DNA of 64,000 bases from Actinomycetes bacterium (GCA_025356335.1 JANXUF010000050.1:123199-187198), one strand, 5' to 3'. Positions 53,698-63,300 are shown, numbered from the stretch's first letter. A program made the numbers and translations. The notes: generated by a model from the sequence alone, not told the origin.

Positions 53698-55365
53698 ATG
53701 GGGGACTGGGATGAGGAGCGAACGGCCTCGACGCCGGGAGTAGCGCTGCTCGATCCGCCGGCGTTGGCCGCCGAGCCGTCGCCGCCGAGGGCGATCCACA
53801 TCGGGGCGCGCACCTACCCGGTCGTGCTGCCCAAGCTGCGCGACCCCCGTCTGCACGTCGCTGCAGTGGTCATCACGCTGCACGTGCTCGGACAGGTGGG
53901 GCTGCGGTTCCAGGTCAGCGTGCCGCAGATCCTTGCGGCCATCCTGACGACGGCGATCATCGGCGTTGTCGGCACATTTCGCTCAACCGGCACGATCGTG
54001 TGGCCGGCAAGTGCGATGCTCACCGGGAGCGGCATCGCCCTGATCCTTCGGGTGCCTGGCACGCCGAGGAGCCACTGGAGCTTCCATTCGTGGTGGATGT
54101 TCGCCGGCATCGCAGCGTTCTCGTTGCTCACCAAATACGTCGTCAAGTACCGCGGATCACACCTGTTCAACCCATCGAATCTCGGTCTTGTCATCGCTTT
54201 TCTACTGCTCGGCAGTACGCGCGCAGAGCCGCTCGATTTTTGGTGGGCGCCGCTCAATGCGTGGATGAGCACGGCCTACGCCGTCATCCTCGTGGGCGGG
54301 TTGTTGATCACGTGGCGCCTGCACCTGCTCGGTGCCGCCGCCGCGTTCTACGGTGCGCTGGCAGCCGGCATGGGCCTCATCGCCGTCTCCGGACATTGCG
54401 TCACGGCTCGCTGGGCGTTCACCCCGGTGTGCGGATCGGACCTCTTCCGGGTGATCATGACATCGCCGGAGATCCTCATCTTCCTGTTCTTCATGATCAC
54501 CGACCCCAAGACGGTGCCGAAGGGACGTGTCGGACGGGTGGTGTTCGGGCTTCTCGTGGCGGCGGTGTCGATCCTGTTGATGGCCCCGCAGACCACGGAG
54601 TTCGGTACCAAGGTCGCGCTGCTCGGCGGTCTCGTGCTCGTCTGCGCGTTCCGACCGATCCTCGAGCGGCTGGTGCCGGCGCCAGGGTCAGAGGACGATC
54701 GCCTCGGCCGTTTCCTCGTCTCGCTGGTGCGCGGCCGCGATCGCCGCCGCGGCGCACTCGTGGGAGTCGGCCGTCTCGCCGTCATCGGTGTTGCGTGCTC
54801 GGCCATCAGCTTGGGCGTCGTGGCCGCCGGGGCGTCCACCCGCAGTGCAGTGACCGATGACAGCGAGACCCTCATCGGCCGTCTGCCTCATGACGTCAAT
54901 CCCTCCACGTTCCCGTCGATCTCCATCGACCAGGGGGTGCTCGACTGGAATCATGAGATCTCCGGCGCTGGTGCACAGCAGGTCGTGCTCACACTCGGCG
55001 AAAATCTCGACATCGAGAATCAGGCCATGCTGCGAAAGGATCCGGCGATTCTCACGACCGTCGACCACGGCGACCGGCTCGATGCCATGCGCCGCCGACT
55101 CAGTGACGCCGAGGCCAGCGGCACCACCGTCGTCGAACGGTACGTGATCGACAGCGTGCATGTCACGCTGCTCGTGCCGTTCGGCAAGCAGGACGGCCTC
55201 AGCCTCGGCCTCGAGTCGCGGGGCACTGCGACGAAGGAGACGTACGACTCGGCCGGCCGCCTGCAGTCGCACGTGTCGGCACCGTTTGCCACCACGTTCG
55301 TCGTGCGACGGGCGACAGGTGCCCGCTGGCTCGACGTCGCCGAACTGCCGCTGCACGCCGGCTGA
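53698..55365 (+). CDS. UnbU-like / NQR2-RnfD-related membrane protein
   Basis: 555 residues. After a hydrophilic N-terminus come about ten helices (residues ~60-330) resembling NQR2/RnfD/RnfE proteins, including H-L-F-N-P-S-N-L-G (about 158-166) and F-F-M-I-T-D-P-K-T-V-P. A basic loop, another helix (~355-375) and an extracytoplasmic C-terminal domain of ~180 residues follow. NqrB and RnfD carry covalent FMN at a conserved Thr (S-G-A-T); I do not see that motif, so flavinylation is doubtful. The pairing with an UnbV/CRTAC1 gene matches the unbV-unbU pair of enediyne loci. TAGTCT (53685-53690) precedes the ATG by seven bases, so it has its own leaderless promoter. Confidence 0.75.
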   Translation: MGDWDEERTASTPGVALLDPPALAAEPSPPRAIHIGARTYPVVLPKLRDPRLHVAAVVITLHVLGQVGLRFQVSVPQILAAILTTAIIGVVGTFRSTGTIVWPASAMLTGSGIALILRVPGTPRSHWSFHSWWMFAGIAAFSLLTKYVVKYRGSHLFNPSNLGLVIAFLLLGSTRAEPLDFWWAPLNAWMSTAYAVILVGGLLITWRLHLLGAAAAFYGALAAGMGLIAVSGHCVTARWAFTPVCGSDLFRVIMTSPEILIFLFFMITDPKTVPKGRVGRVVFGLLVAAVSILLMAPQTTEFGTKVALLGGLVLVCAFRPILERLVPAPGSEDDRLGRFLVSLVRGRDRRRGALVGVGRLAVIGVACSAISLGVVAAGASTRSAVTDDSETLIGRLPHDVNPSTFPSISIDQGVLDWNHEISGAGAQQVVLTLGENLDIENQAMLRKDPAILTTVDHGDRLDAMRRRLSDAEASGTTVVERYVIDSVHVTLLVPFGKQDGLSLGLESRGTATKETYDSAGRLQSHVSAPFATTFVVRRATGARWLDVAELPLHAG

Positions 55366-55385
55366 CGCACCCGACAGCGGGTGCG
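55366..55385 (+). terminator. Perfect hairpin right after the UnbU-like gene
   Basis: CGCACCCG-ACAG-CGGGTGCG: an 8-bp perfect stem with a four-base loop directly after the stop codon, a likely transcription terminator. The following bases (GCCGTCT) hold no real T-tract. Confidence 0.6.
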
Positions 55386-55457
55386 GCCGTCTGCGGTCGC
55401 GCAGGTGGATGCGCAGCGTAGCCGCAAGGTCGAGGTCGTCGTATGAGTCCGCTCGGC

Positions 55458-56465
55458 TCAGACCCTGGCTGACGGGAAGGCGTTGACGCCGAGGTGTTCG
55501 CGCAGCGCCACCGAGCCTTCGATCTGCGCCGGCCGCAGGCGGGCACCCGTCCCGTCGGCGAGTCGGGTCATCATCTCGAAGTTGGCGACGACGGCGGAGG
55601 CGTCGACCAGCCACTCGGCACCGTACCGGTCGACGAGTGCCGCTCGTGCGGCGTCCGCTGTCACGGCGTCGTCGCCGACGACGGCGGCGACGAACTCCTC
55701 CAACGTCGCTCGGCGTGAGTCCGACTCATCTGCGGAGATGCTCGCCCGGAGCATCATCTCATGTGACGCCGTTCAATAGAAGCACTGACGAGCCCGCGAC
55801 AAGCGCGCCGCGCACAGCTCCATTTCCCCTCGGCTGAGAGTGCCCCTGTTCCAGTCGAGTTCGCCCATCTCGTCGAACGGTATGTACTGCGCAGCGGCCA
55901 GCATGCGCACGGTGTCCATGTCATCGGGCACGGCGCTGAGGCCCTGCACCACGGCGGCGTCCCGATCGGCCGGGGCGGCCACGAGCACCCAGTTCAAACG
56001 TGCAGGCTCGACCGCCGGGTGGCTCCCGTGTGGGGCGCCGGGAGTTGGCGCCGGCAAGGGCGGGCGTCCGAGGCCAGACGCACGGAAGAACCCGTCGACG
56101 GCTGCGACGGCGGCAACGACGGCAACGATCTCGACGTAGGCGAGCGGTTCGATGCCGAGATCGAGTTGCCTGCTGTACCAGTCGAGTGTCAGGGTCGATG
56201 CATGTCGGGCGATGCGGTAGGCCGCGTCGACGACGGCATCGGGAAGGACCTCGGTCGAGGCCGTCATTGCTCGCCGCACCTGCGAGGGCGACACCCATGG
56301 GGCAAGCGGATCGGTGTCGTCGAGCGTGTCGAGCACGGTCTGGGCGATCGCCGCCCGTTCGACGCCCATGAACGAGGCGCCGGGCGAGGTGACGCGTCGC
56401 CATGCCTCCGCCTGCGCATCGACGAGGTCGGCTCTGATGGCGATGGGCACGGCCTCATTATGCAC
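55458..56465 (-). CDS. AhpD/CMD-family protein with in-frame TGA, probable selenoprotein
   Basis: 335 residues if the TGA at 55773-55775 is read as selenocysteine (position 231). The halves on either side are in the same frame and continue one domain: ...S-R-A-R-Q-C-F-Y-U-T-A-S-H-E-M-M-L-R.... This is the AhpD motif E-x11-C-x2-C-x3-H (E216, C228, residue 231, H235), with the second catalytic Cys replaced by the TGA. An N-terminal CMD-like half (Y-V-E-I-V-A-V-V) precedes it. AhpD-type proteins use this pair for peroxide or disulfide reduction. A hairpin follows the TGA at SECIS-like distance. Start uncertain (GTG 56465 or 56450). The alternative is a nonsense mutation, or two separate reading frames. 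Confidence 0.75.
55735..55760 (-). promoter_or_regulatory. SECIS-like hairpin downstream of the in-frame TGA
   Basis: On the mRNA, 18-36 bases after the TGA, GATGCTC-CGGGC-GAGCATC forms a 7-bp perfect stem with a five-base, G-containing loop. An alternative pairing, GAGAT/ATCTC around a three-base bulge, extends it. Bacterial SECIS elements sit directly after the UGA with a small G-containing apical loop about 16-37 bases away, as here. Confidence 0.6.
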
Positions 56466-56621
56466 CAAGGTCCGTCGGCAGAGCCGACCACATGCCATCG
56501 ACGAGCGACGAATCCAGTGCGACCGAGTCGGCGCAATATGTCGACATCGGCGTCGGAACGAAACCCGGACGATTGTCCGTAGGTTTGTCTCAGCGGGCCG
56601 TCTACGATTTGGCCCACCCTC

Positions 56622-56697
56622 GCCGGGTTAGCTCAGTTGGCAGAGCACTTGACTTGTAATCATGAGGTCGTGGGTTCGATTCCCACACCCGGCTCCA
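56622..56697 (+). tRNA. tRNA-Thr (anticodon TGT)
   Basis: Complete cloverleaf: acceptor stem GCCGGGT/ACCCGGC, D-arm GCTC/GAGC, anticodon loop CTTGTAA (anticodon TGT, reading ACA), T-arm GTGGG-TTCGATT-CCCAC, and the CCA end is encoded (56695-56697). The anticodon stem has one T-T mismatch. A -10-like TACGAT lies at 56603-56608. The gene is the likely attachment site for the integrase encoded just downstream. Confidence 0.95.
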
Positions 56698-56815
56698 GTA
56701 AAAGACCAGCTCAGAGCATGTGCCGAGCGACATCAGTCGCTCAGCAGGTTCCCAGAAATGGCCTCGTGTCCACGAAGTGTCCACGGATTCACCAGGGACG
56801 ATGTACTCTCGGGGT

Positions 56816-57952
56816 ATGCGAGGAAGCGTCCGCAAGCCGCGAACCGCTGGTGGCACGTGGAGCTATCGGCTCGACCTGGACGTCGACGCGGCCGGTCAAC
56901 GGTTCCAGAAACAGGTCGGTGGTTTCCGGACGAAGAAGGAAGCGCAGACCGCATTGAACGAGGCGTTGAGCAGCGTCCAACACGGCACGTACGTCGCTCC
57001 GTCCCGACAGACCGTCGCCGAGTTCCTCTCGCTGTGGATCGAGGGCGTGAAGTCCGAGCTGGCGATCACGGCGTGGAGCAACTACCGGATGGTCGTCAAC
57101 TTCTACATCGTCCCGCACCTCGGCTCGAAACGGTTGACGGAACTGACTCCGGTGCAGATCAAGGCATGGCACACGAAGCTGTTGGAGCACGGCCGCAAGG
57201 ACGGAAGCGGACTGTCGTCGAGGTCGGTGCAACTCGCTCATCGAGTCCTGCACCGGGCACTCGCCGACGCGGTTCGGTGGAACCTGCTGATGGTCAACCC
57301 GGCGAGCCGAGTCAAGGCACCGAGGGCCAACAGCGCAGAGATGCAGGCGTGGACCGCCGAGGAGGCGGTGCGATTCCTCGGCGGAGTCGCCGACACCCGT
57401 CTCTTGGCCTTGTGGATCGTCGCGCTGCACACGGGTTTGCGGCGGGGCGAGCTCGCCGGGCTGCGGTGGAAGGACATCGATGTCGGCGGAGCAACCTTGA
57501 CCGTCGCGCAGCAGCGGACGACAGCGGACTACGCGGTCGTCGTGATGGCACCGAAGGCGAAGAGTCAGCGGCAGTTGCAGCTCGCGCCGGCGACCATCGC
57601 TGCGCTTGAGGCCCACCGCAAACGGCAACGTATCGAGCGAGTGGCTGCGGGACCCGCCTGGGAGAACACCGGCTACGTGTTCGTCAACGAACTCGGTCAG
57701 CCGTACCATCCCAGTCGACTGCGCGAGATGTTCGAGAAGGACTGCATCAGGGTCGGTGTGCCCGCGATTCGGCTGCACGATCTGAGGCACACGATGGCGA
57801 CGCTCGCGCTGCAAGCCGGCGTCCACCCGAAGATCGTCCAAGAGCAACTCGGCCACTCCGCCATCAACGTCACGCTCGACATCTACTCCCACGTCCCCCA
57901 AGCCGTGAAGCGAGAAGCCGCCGGCAAGATCGCCGGAATCTTCGAGATGTAG
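56816..57952 (+). CDS. Tyrosine site-specific integrase
   Basis: 378 residues. An AP2-like arm-binding N-terminus (M-R-G-S-V-R-K-P ... W-S-Y-R-L-D), a SAM-like core-binding domain (about 64-160) and the catalytic domain with R209 (T-G-L-R-R-G-E), H321-x-x-R324 (L-H-D-L-R-H-T), H347 (L-G-H-S) and nucleophile Y357 (D-I-Y-S-H-V). All catalytic residues are intact, so the enzyme should be active. It would recombine the element with the 3' end of the adjacent tRNA-Thr gene. The start could also be ATG 56801. A hairpin terminator-like structure follows at 58032-58072. Confidence 0.95.
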   Translation: MRGSVRKPRTAGGTWSYRLDLDVDAAGQRFQKQVGGFRTKKEAQTALNEALSSVQHGTYVAPSRQTVAEFLSLWIEGVKSELAITAWSNYRMVVNFYIVPHLGSKRLTELTPVQIKAWHTKLLEHGRKDGSGLSSRSVQLAHRVLHRALADAVRWNLLMVNPASRVKAPRANSAEMQAWTAEEAVRFLGGVADTRLLALWIVALHTGLRRGELAGLRWKDIDVGGATLTVAQQRTTADYAVVVMAPKAKSQRQLQLAPATIAALEAHRKRQRIERVAAGPAWENTGYVFVNELGQPYHPSRLREMFEKDCIRVGVPAIRLHDLRHTMATLALQAGVHPKIVQEQLGHSAINVTLDIYSHVPQAVKREAAGKIAGIFEM

Positions 57953-58031
57953 CCGATGCGATCGATGGCGGCAGTGGCGTCGGTCCACCACGGCACCAGT
58001 CCGAGCGATCGTGACGCCAGTCGTAACACGC

Positions 58032-58072
58032 AACACCCGGCTACCCACCGTCCGGAGGGCTCACCGGGTGTT
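58032..58072 (+). terminator. Inverted repeat downstream of the integrase
   Basis: AACACCCGG (58032-58040) and CCGGGTGTT (58064-58072) form a 9-bp stem with a 23-base loop, followed by CTTCCC. It is the only structure I see in the 390-base gap 57953-58342, apart from an AT-rich stretch (58290-58342) that should hold the promoter of the next gene. Confidence 0.55.
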
Positions 58073-58342
58073 CTTCCCAAAGCTATTGCCCTAGGCATTC
58101 CCATGGTGCGCCATCCCGGCAGAGTTTGCAACCGGCTTCCAGTCGCACAGCGCCGGATCGGCGGCGAAGTGTTCCGCGCCACGGACTCGTCACTGCGATC
58201 GACCCGGCCTCGAGCTTGGGAAGGCAGACTCAGCGGTATTGGATTCCGCCCGTTCGGGTTGGACCAACTGGTCAACGCCGAAGCCGATCGAATTACCCGC
58301 ATCAAAGAAACAATCGTTACATATTTGCTGTTATCGACTACG

Positions 58343-58975
58343 ATGTCATCCGTGGACTTCCGGCGACCTCTCGAAGCAGTGATCCCGGGCGCTCAGGGGC
58401 GAATCCTCGCAGTCATGCTGCGGACGAGCGGAGAACTCAACTTGCGGACCGTCGCCCGCCTTGCCGGAGTGAGCATCGCCCAGGCGTCGCGGGTGCTGCC
58501 GGGATTGGTCGACCTCGGAATGATCGAGCGGCGCGAGGTTCCGCCGTCGTCGCTGTTCCGCCTCGTTCCGGAACACGTCGCCACGCAGGTGCTGTTGGAC
58601 CTGTCGAATGTGCGGGGCAGAACTCTTGTGGAGATGGGTCGTGCTGCCGGCAAAATCCGTCCTGTGCCGGTCAGTGTCGTCGCCTACGGCTCGTTCGCTC
58701 GTGGTGACGGTGACTTCGGGTCGGATATCGATGTGATCATCATCCGTTCGGCGGGGGTCGACGAGGACGATGAACAGTGGCTGCGGACGACCGACCGGTG
58801 GCGGGCGACGGTGGGACGGATGTCGGGCAACGTCGTCGAGGTCCTCGAGGCGGACGCCGCCGACATCGAGACCAAGCTGGCCGGCAAAAGTTCCCTGTGG
58901 AGAGACGTGCGTCGGGACGGCATCGTGGTGTTCGGATCAACCATCGACGAACTGCTGAACGGCGCTCATGCCTAA
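58343..58975 (+). CDS. MNT-type nucleotidyltransferase with N-terminal winged helix (antitoxin of a HEPN-MNT pair)
   Basis: 210 residues. The N-terminal ~90 residues are a winged helix (L-N-L-R-T-V-A-R-L-A-G-V-S-I-A-Q-A-S-R-V-L). The minimal nucleotidyltransferase domain follows, with G116-S-F-A-R-G ... D128-I-D130, the G-S-x(9)-D-x-D catalytic pattern. In HEPN-MNT systems the MNT protein neutralises the HEPN ribonuclease, for example by adding AMP units to it. The winged helix probably lets it repress its own promoter. The ATG at 58343 begins the conserved part. The HEPN gene starts eight bases before its stop, so the two are coupled. Confidence 0.85.
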   Translation: MSSVDFRRPLEAVIPGAQGRILAVMLRTSGELNLRTVARLAGVSIAQASRVLPGLVDLGMIERREVPPSSLFRLVPEHVATQVLLDLSNVRGRTLVEMGRAAGKIRPVPVSVVAYGSFARGDGDFGSDIDVIIIRSAGVDEDDEQWLRTTDRWRATVGRMSGNVVEVLEADAADIETKLAGKSSLWRDVRRDGIVVFGSTIDELLNGAHA

Positions 58976-59375
58976 GCCGATGCGCACCCGACCAGTGAGC
59001 GCGGCGCAGGCACGTGCCTACGCCGGAAAGGCCCAGGAGTTCGCCGACGCCGCCGCCGATGAGCTTGCTGCAGGCCGGTTCATCGCCGCCAGCAGTCTCG
59101 CCGTTCACGCCGGCATCAACGCCGGCGACGCAGTCACCGGCGCTCGCCTCGGTCACCGTGCCTCGGGCGAAGATCACGCACAGGTCTTGTCGCTGCTCGG
59201 GCAGGCCGGCAGCGACGGAGCGGATCTCGAACGAGAACTCCGACGGTTGCTGCCGTTGAAGACGAAGGTCGAGTACGAGCCGGACGATGTCGCCGCCTCG
59301 ACTGCCACGAAGGCGGTTGAACGTGCAATTCGTTGCGCGCGGATCGCCCACTTGGTCGCCAACTCGATCAGTTAA
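58968..59375 (+). CDS. HEPN domain protein (toxin of a HEPN-MNT pair)
   Basis: 135 residues, all-helical. The HEPN ribonuclease signature R-x(4-6)-H is present as R64-A-S-G-E-D-H70, preceded by the helix A-S-S-L-A-V-H-A-G-I-N-A-G-D-A-V that typically precedes it. The C-terminal helices contain V-E-Y-E-P-D-D-V. HEPN toxins cleave RNA and arrest growth, and many HEPN-MNT pairs defend against phages or stabilise mobile DNA. It overlaps the MNT gene by eight bases (ATGCCTAA), which keeps the antitoxin translated first. Its location in the mobile element fits element maintenance or anti-phage defence. Confidence 0.8.
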   Translation: MPKPMRTRPVSAAQARAYAGKAQEFADAAADELAAGRFIAASSLAVHAGINAGDAVTGARLGHRASGEDHAQVLSLLGQAGSDGADLERELRRLLPLKTKVEYEPDDVAASTATKAVERAIRCARIAHLVANSIS

Positions 59376-59928
59376 CTCAGCTGGGCAGTCGCCCGACGAG
59401 CGACTCTCGTGTCGGCGCTCATCATGTCGGCGGTCGGCGCCGTCGCGTGTACCTCGACGACGTGAACAGCGTCGGCAATCGTTCCCGCAGCGGCAATCAG
59501 GGCATGAGGGACGTCTCCACACTGCCCGATTTCGGGAAGCCGCTCCAGATTTCCCGATTCGTTGTGACGACGGGCGCTTGGGGCGGGGCCTTCTGAGAGT
59601 TGAGGTCGTCGACCTCTGGCGCGGTTGACGAGCCGTGATCGATGGGGAATACGACTATGGACGAGCAACTACCAGCACTGCCACCAGCGTCCCTCGGCGG
59701 TCGTTCTGTTCGCCGAAGGCGATCGTCTCAGCCGCCCTCGCTCGGGCCGTCGAGAAGCGGTTTCCCAGTGTCGTTGGCGAGCGGTGTGCAACACGCCGAC
59801 ATCTCGAGGTCATTGGTGCAGAAATTCCGAAAAGTTTTCACCATTTCGGCCGGTTCGTTTCGCGTTGGTGGTGAAGGGATGTCACGAATTCGCGTTTGTG
59901 CAGCCATGAGTCGCGGAGGTAGCCGAGG
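59376..59928. other. Gap in the mobile element without a convincing gene
   Basis: Several short open frames exist on both strands (for example 59372-59668 on minus and 59642-59932 on plus), but none shows a recognisable domain, a good start signal or a family pattern. The stretch may hold decayed sequence or regulatory DNA of the element, such as binding sites for the Xis-like protein. Confidence 0.5.
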
Positions 59929-60267
59929 ATGAAATCGATTGAGCAGTCGTTCGACCCGAACTCGATGTACATGACGGTCGAGGAAGCAGCGAAGGAGCTG
60001 CGGATCGGCCGAACGCTGGCGTATCGATTGGCACGGGAGTTCCTCGCGACGAATGGCGCGTCAGGCCTGCCGGTGATCCGCGTGGGAAATCTGTTGCGAG
60101 TCCGCCGCTCGGATCTCGAGGCTTGGCCTCACACAATCGTCGAGCACCACACCTCTGTCGACTACGCGAAGCCCGCAGCGCTGGCATCGATCAGCTCTCC
60201 CGTCTCGAAGGCACACCGCCGCAGTAGCGCCTCGACGGTCGAGCAGCCCGAACTGTTCTCGGCATAG
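59929..60267 (+). CDS. Excisionase-like helix-turn-helix protein
   Basis: 112 residues. Residues ~15-60 form a MerR-like/HTH_17 DNA-binding domain (M-T-V-E-E-A-A-K-E-L-R-I-G-R-T-L-A-Y-R-L ... P-V-I-R-V-G-N-L-L-R-V-R-R-S-D-L-E-A-W), typical of excisionases (Xis) and small regulators of integrative elements. It would bend DNA at the element ends and steer the integrase towards excision, or control the relaxase gene that follows. The C-terminal half is not conserved and probably flexible. GAGG lies seven bases before the ATG. It is separated from the integrase by 2 kb, whereas Xis genes are often adjacent, so a regulator is also possible. Confidence 0.75.
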   Translation: MKSIEQSFDPNSMYMTVEEAAKELRIGRTLAYRLAREFLATNGASGLPVIRVGNLLRVRRSDLEAWPHTIVEHHTSVDYAKPAALASISSPVSKAHRRSSASTVEQPELFSA

Positions 60268-60366
60268 GCCGCCTGCGATGACCCACCCCCTCACTCAGAT
60301 CAGCTTCAGCCCCAGTTCGACAGACGGGTGCACACTCCACGCACACCTCGATCCGGAGAGTTTCCG

Positions 60367-63300
60367 GTGACCGTCCGGGTGACCACCTTGAAGGGTGTCG
60401 ATGCCGGCGCGTATTACGTGGAGAAGTTGCCGAACTACTACCTCGATTCCGGTGAACCACGGGGTATCTGGTTCGGACACGGCGCCCACGCCCTCGGCCT
60501 GAGCGGCGAGGTCGACGACGACGAGTTTCTCAATGTGGTGGCAGGGATGCGGCCGGAGAACCCGGACAAGTACCTCGGCGGCCGGTACAACGAGAAGTCG
60601 GCTCGCGGGTTTGACGTGACGGCGTCGGCGCCGAAGTCGGTGTCGATCCTCTTCGCCCTGGGCAACCCGACCGTGCGCAACAAGGTCGTGTCGGCGCATG
60701 ATCGTGCGGTCGGGGCGATCGTCGCGTGGATCGAAGATCACGCGCACACCCGCTACCGCATCGGCGGCCAGATCTCCACCGTCGACGCCAAGGGGATCAT
60801 CGCCGCACAGTTCCGTCAGCACACGAGCCGTGTTTTGGACCCGCAACTACACACGCACGTGGTGATCCCGAACCGGGTGACGTCACCGGACGGACGCTGG
60901 CTCGCGTTGGATGCCCGCCTGATCAAGTTGGATCAGCGGACTCTGTCCGGGTTGTATCACGCAACGTTGCGATCAGAGTTGACTGCGAGCCTCGGCGTCC
61001 GCTGGGAGCAGCCGGAGCGGGGGATCGCCGAGATCGCCGACATCCCCGAAGGCCTACGTGCAGAGTTCTCCACACGGACCGCCGGTGTGATGCGGCGGGT
61101 GGAGGAGAAGCTCGACCGGTTCGTCGAGATGATGGGCCGGGAGCCGACGCCAAGGGAGCGGTGGCGGCTGGAACGCGAAGCCGCCGTCGACAGTCGCCCG
61201 GCGAAACCTAAAGCTGTTGACGCCGAGGCTTTGCACGAGACGTGGGCGGACCAGACCCGGGCGTTCGGTCTCGAACCCGCCCAAGTCGTCGCCGGTGCGG
61301 TCGGGCACGTGCGACGCCTGAACGGCATCACCGAACACGAGATGGCAGCAATCATCACGGGAGCCTTGGTCAATATCACGGATAAGCAGTCGTCGTGGCG
61401 GCCGACGGAGTTGACCCGTGAACTCGCCGCGCTCGTCCCCACCGACCTCACCTGGCCCGCAGAACGACTCGTGGCCTGGCTCGATCAGCTCACCGAACAC
61501 GTCGTGCAAGACCTGTGCGTCGACATCTCCCGACCTGTCGGACCGAATGACCTGCTGCGCAAAGACGGGCGCCCGGTCACCGAATCGGTCGCTGATCGTG
61601 CGTTGACGGTGCAGTCGATCCTCGACCAGGAAGCGATGCTCATCGAGTGGGTCGACCGTCGCCTGCGTCACGACGGCTTCGATGACCCCGACGCCCCCAC
61701 CCAGTCCGCCCTGTCACTGAACCCGGCGCAGGCGAGCGCTGCTGCAGCGGTCGCGGGGACCGATGATGTCGTGTTCGTCGTCGGCCCCGCCGGCACCGGC
61801 AAGACAACTGCGCTCGCACCTGCGGTCGAGCAGTTGCGTGCCGATGGTCGTGCCGTGTTTGGTGTCGCGCCGTCGGCGACGGCTGCGGAGGTGTTGGGTG
61901 CGGAGACGGGGTTGGTGGCGGACACGCTCGACAAACTGCTGATCGAGCACCGACTGGCCCGTCCGCCGAATCATCGTTACGACTTGCCGGCCGGGGCGAC
62001 GGTGATCGTGGATGAGGCGGGGATGATACCGACGCAGAAACTCGCCGAACTCGCCGCCCTCGCCGATCTGAAGGGGTGGCGGGTGGCGTTGATCGGGGAT
62101 CCGTTGCAGTTCTCCGCCGTCGGCCGCGGTGGAATGTTCGGGCTCTTCGCCGACACGTTCGGAGCGGTCGAACTCGAACATGTCCACCGCTTCGTCAACG
62201 CGTGGGAACGAGACGCCAGCCTCCGTCTGCGGCGTGGTGATGTCTCCGTCGCCGAAGAATACGACGCCCACGGCCGCCTCCACGGCGGCACCGTGACACA
62301 GATGGAACGCGAGGTTGTTGCGGCGTGGTGGGCTCATCGGCGGGCGGGGGAGAGTGTGTTGTTGATGACCCCGACGAACGAAGCCGTTGAACGCCTCAAC
62401 CAGCGCTGCCAACACACCCGCATCCAAAATGGAGACCTCGACACAGCGGGCCGATGTCTCAGGGTCGGCCCCTACACGATGCATGTCGGTGACGAGATCG
62501 CCACGAGACGCAACGACCGCCACCTCCTCACCGACCGCCACGAGATGGTCAAAAACCGCGCCACGTGGACCGTCGAGCAGATCGGCGCCGACGGATCCCT
62601 CACCCTCACCGGGACCGCCGGCACCGTCCGGCTCCCGTCGAGTTACGTGTCCGAGCATGTCGAGTTGGCCTACGCGAGGACAGGAATGGGCGCACAGGGC
62701 CGAACGGTGCGGGTCGGGCTGACGTTCTACGAACGCGCGACCGATGTCCGCAACGTCTACGTCCCGATGACCCGTGGCACCCATTCCAATCAGGCGTTCA
62801 TCGGCACCACCGGCGATCAGACCCCTCTCGATGTTCTGACGCAGTCGATCGCCACTGACTGGATCGACCAACCCGCCCACACCTGCCGGGCCGAACTGAA
62901 CGGCACCGAGCTGCACCGCCCCGGTCTCCTCGACGGCAGCCGACTTCGGGAGCTGCTGGAGCAGCGCCACGGGATCACATCGAGCATCGAACACGCCGAA
63001 GCCGAGCTGGCACGGTTTCCGAAGGCGCTCTACGCAGCCAAGCAGGCGAGGGCGCTGGCGGAGCATCACCTCGCGACGTGGGAGGCCGGGATCGAGTCGG
63101 CGGGCAAGGTGTTGGAACGGTTCGATCGGCCCTTGCACCGCCGCAAACACGAACCTGAAATCGCCGCAGCGAAACAGCAGCTGCGAGAACTCCCTGAACA
63201 CGTCCGGATGACCAGCGGCCACCTCGACGACGCCAACCACAACATCGAGATGCTCGAACAGCAGAAGGCGGCAGCGAGCGACGTTCTTGCCAACCGATCG

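Noticed and set aside
51939..55365. Enediyne biosynthesis cluster
   Set aside because: Only UnbV- and UnbU-like proteins are present. No enediyne polyketide synthase, thioesterase or other tailoring genes lie nearby.
53698..55365. True Rnf/Nqr complex subunit
   Set aside because: The S-G-A-T flavinylation motif is not visible and no other Rnf/Nqr subunits are encoded nearby.
58033..58042. Right attachment site (attR) of the mobile element
   Set aside because: ACACCCGGCT matches the tRNA end over only ten bases and is part of a hairpin after the integrase; the relaxase and Xis genes lie beyond it.
59642..59932. Small gene before the Xis-like protein
   Set aside because: Arg/Ser-rich translation with no family pattern, overlapping the start of the Xis-like gene; better left as non-coding.
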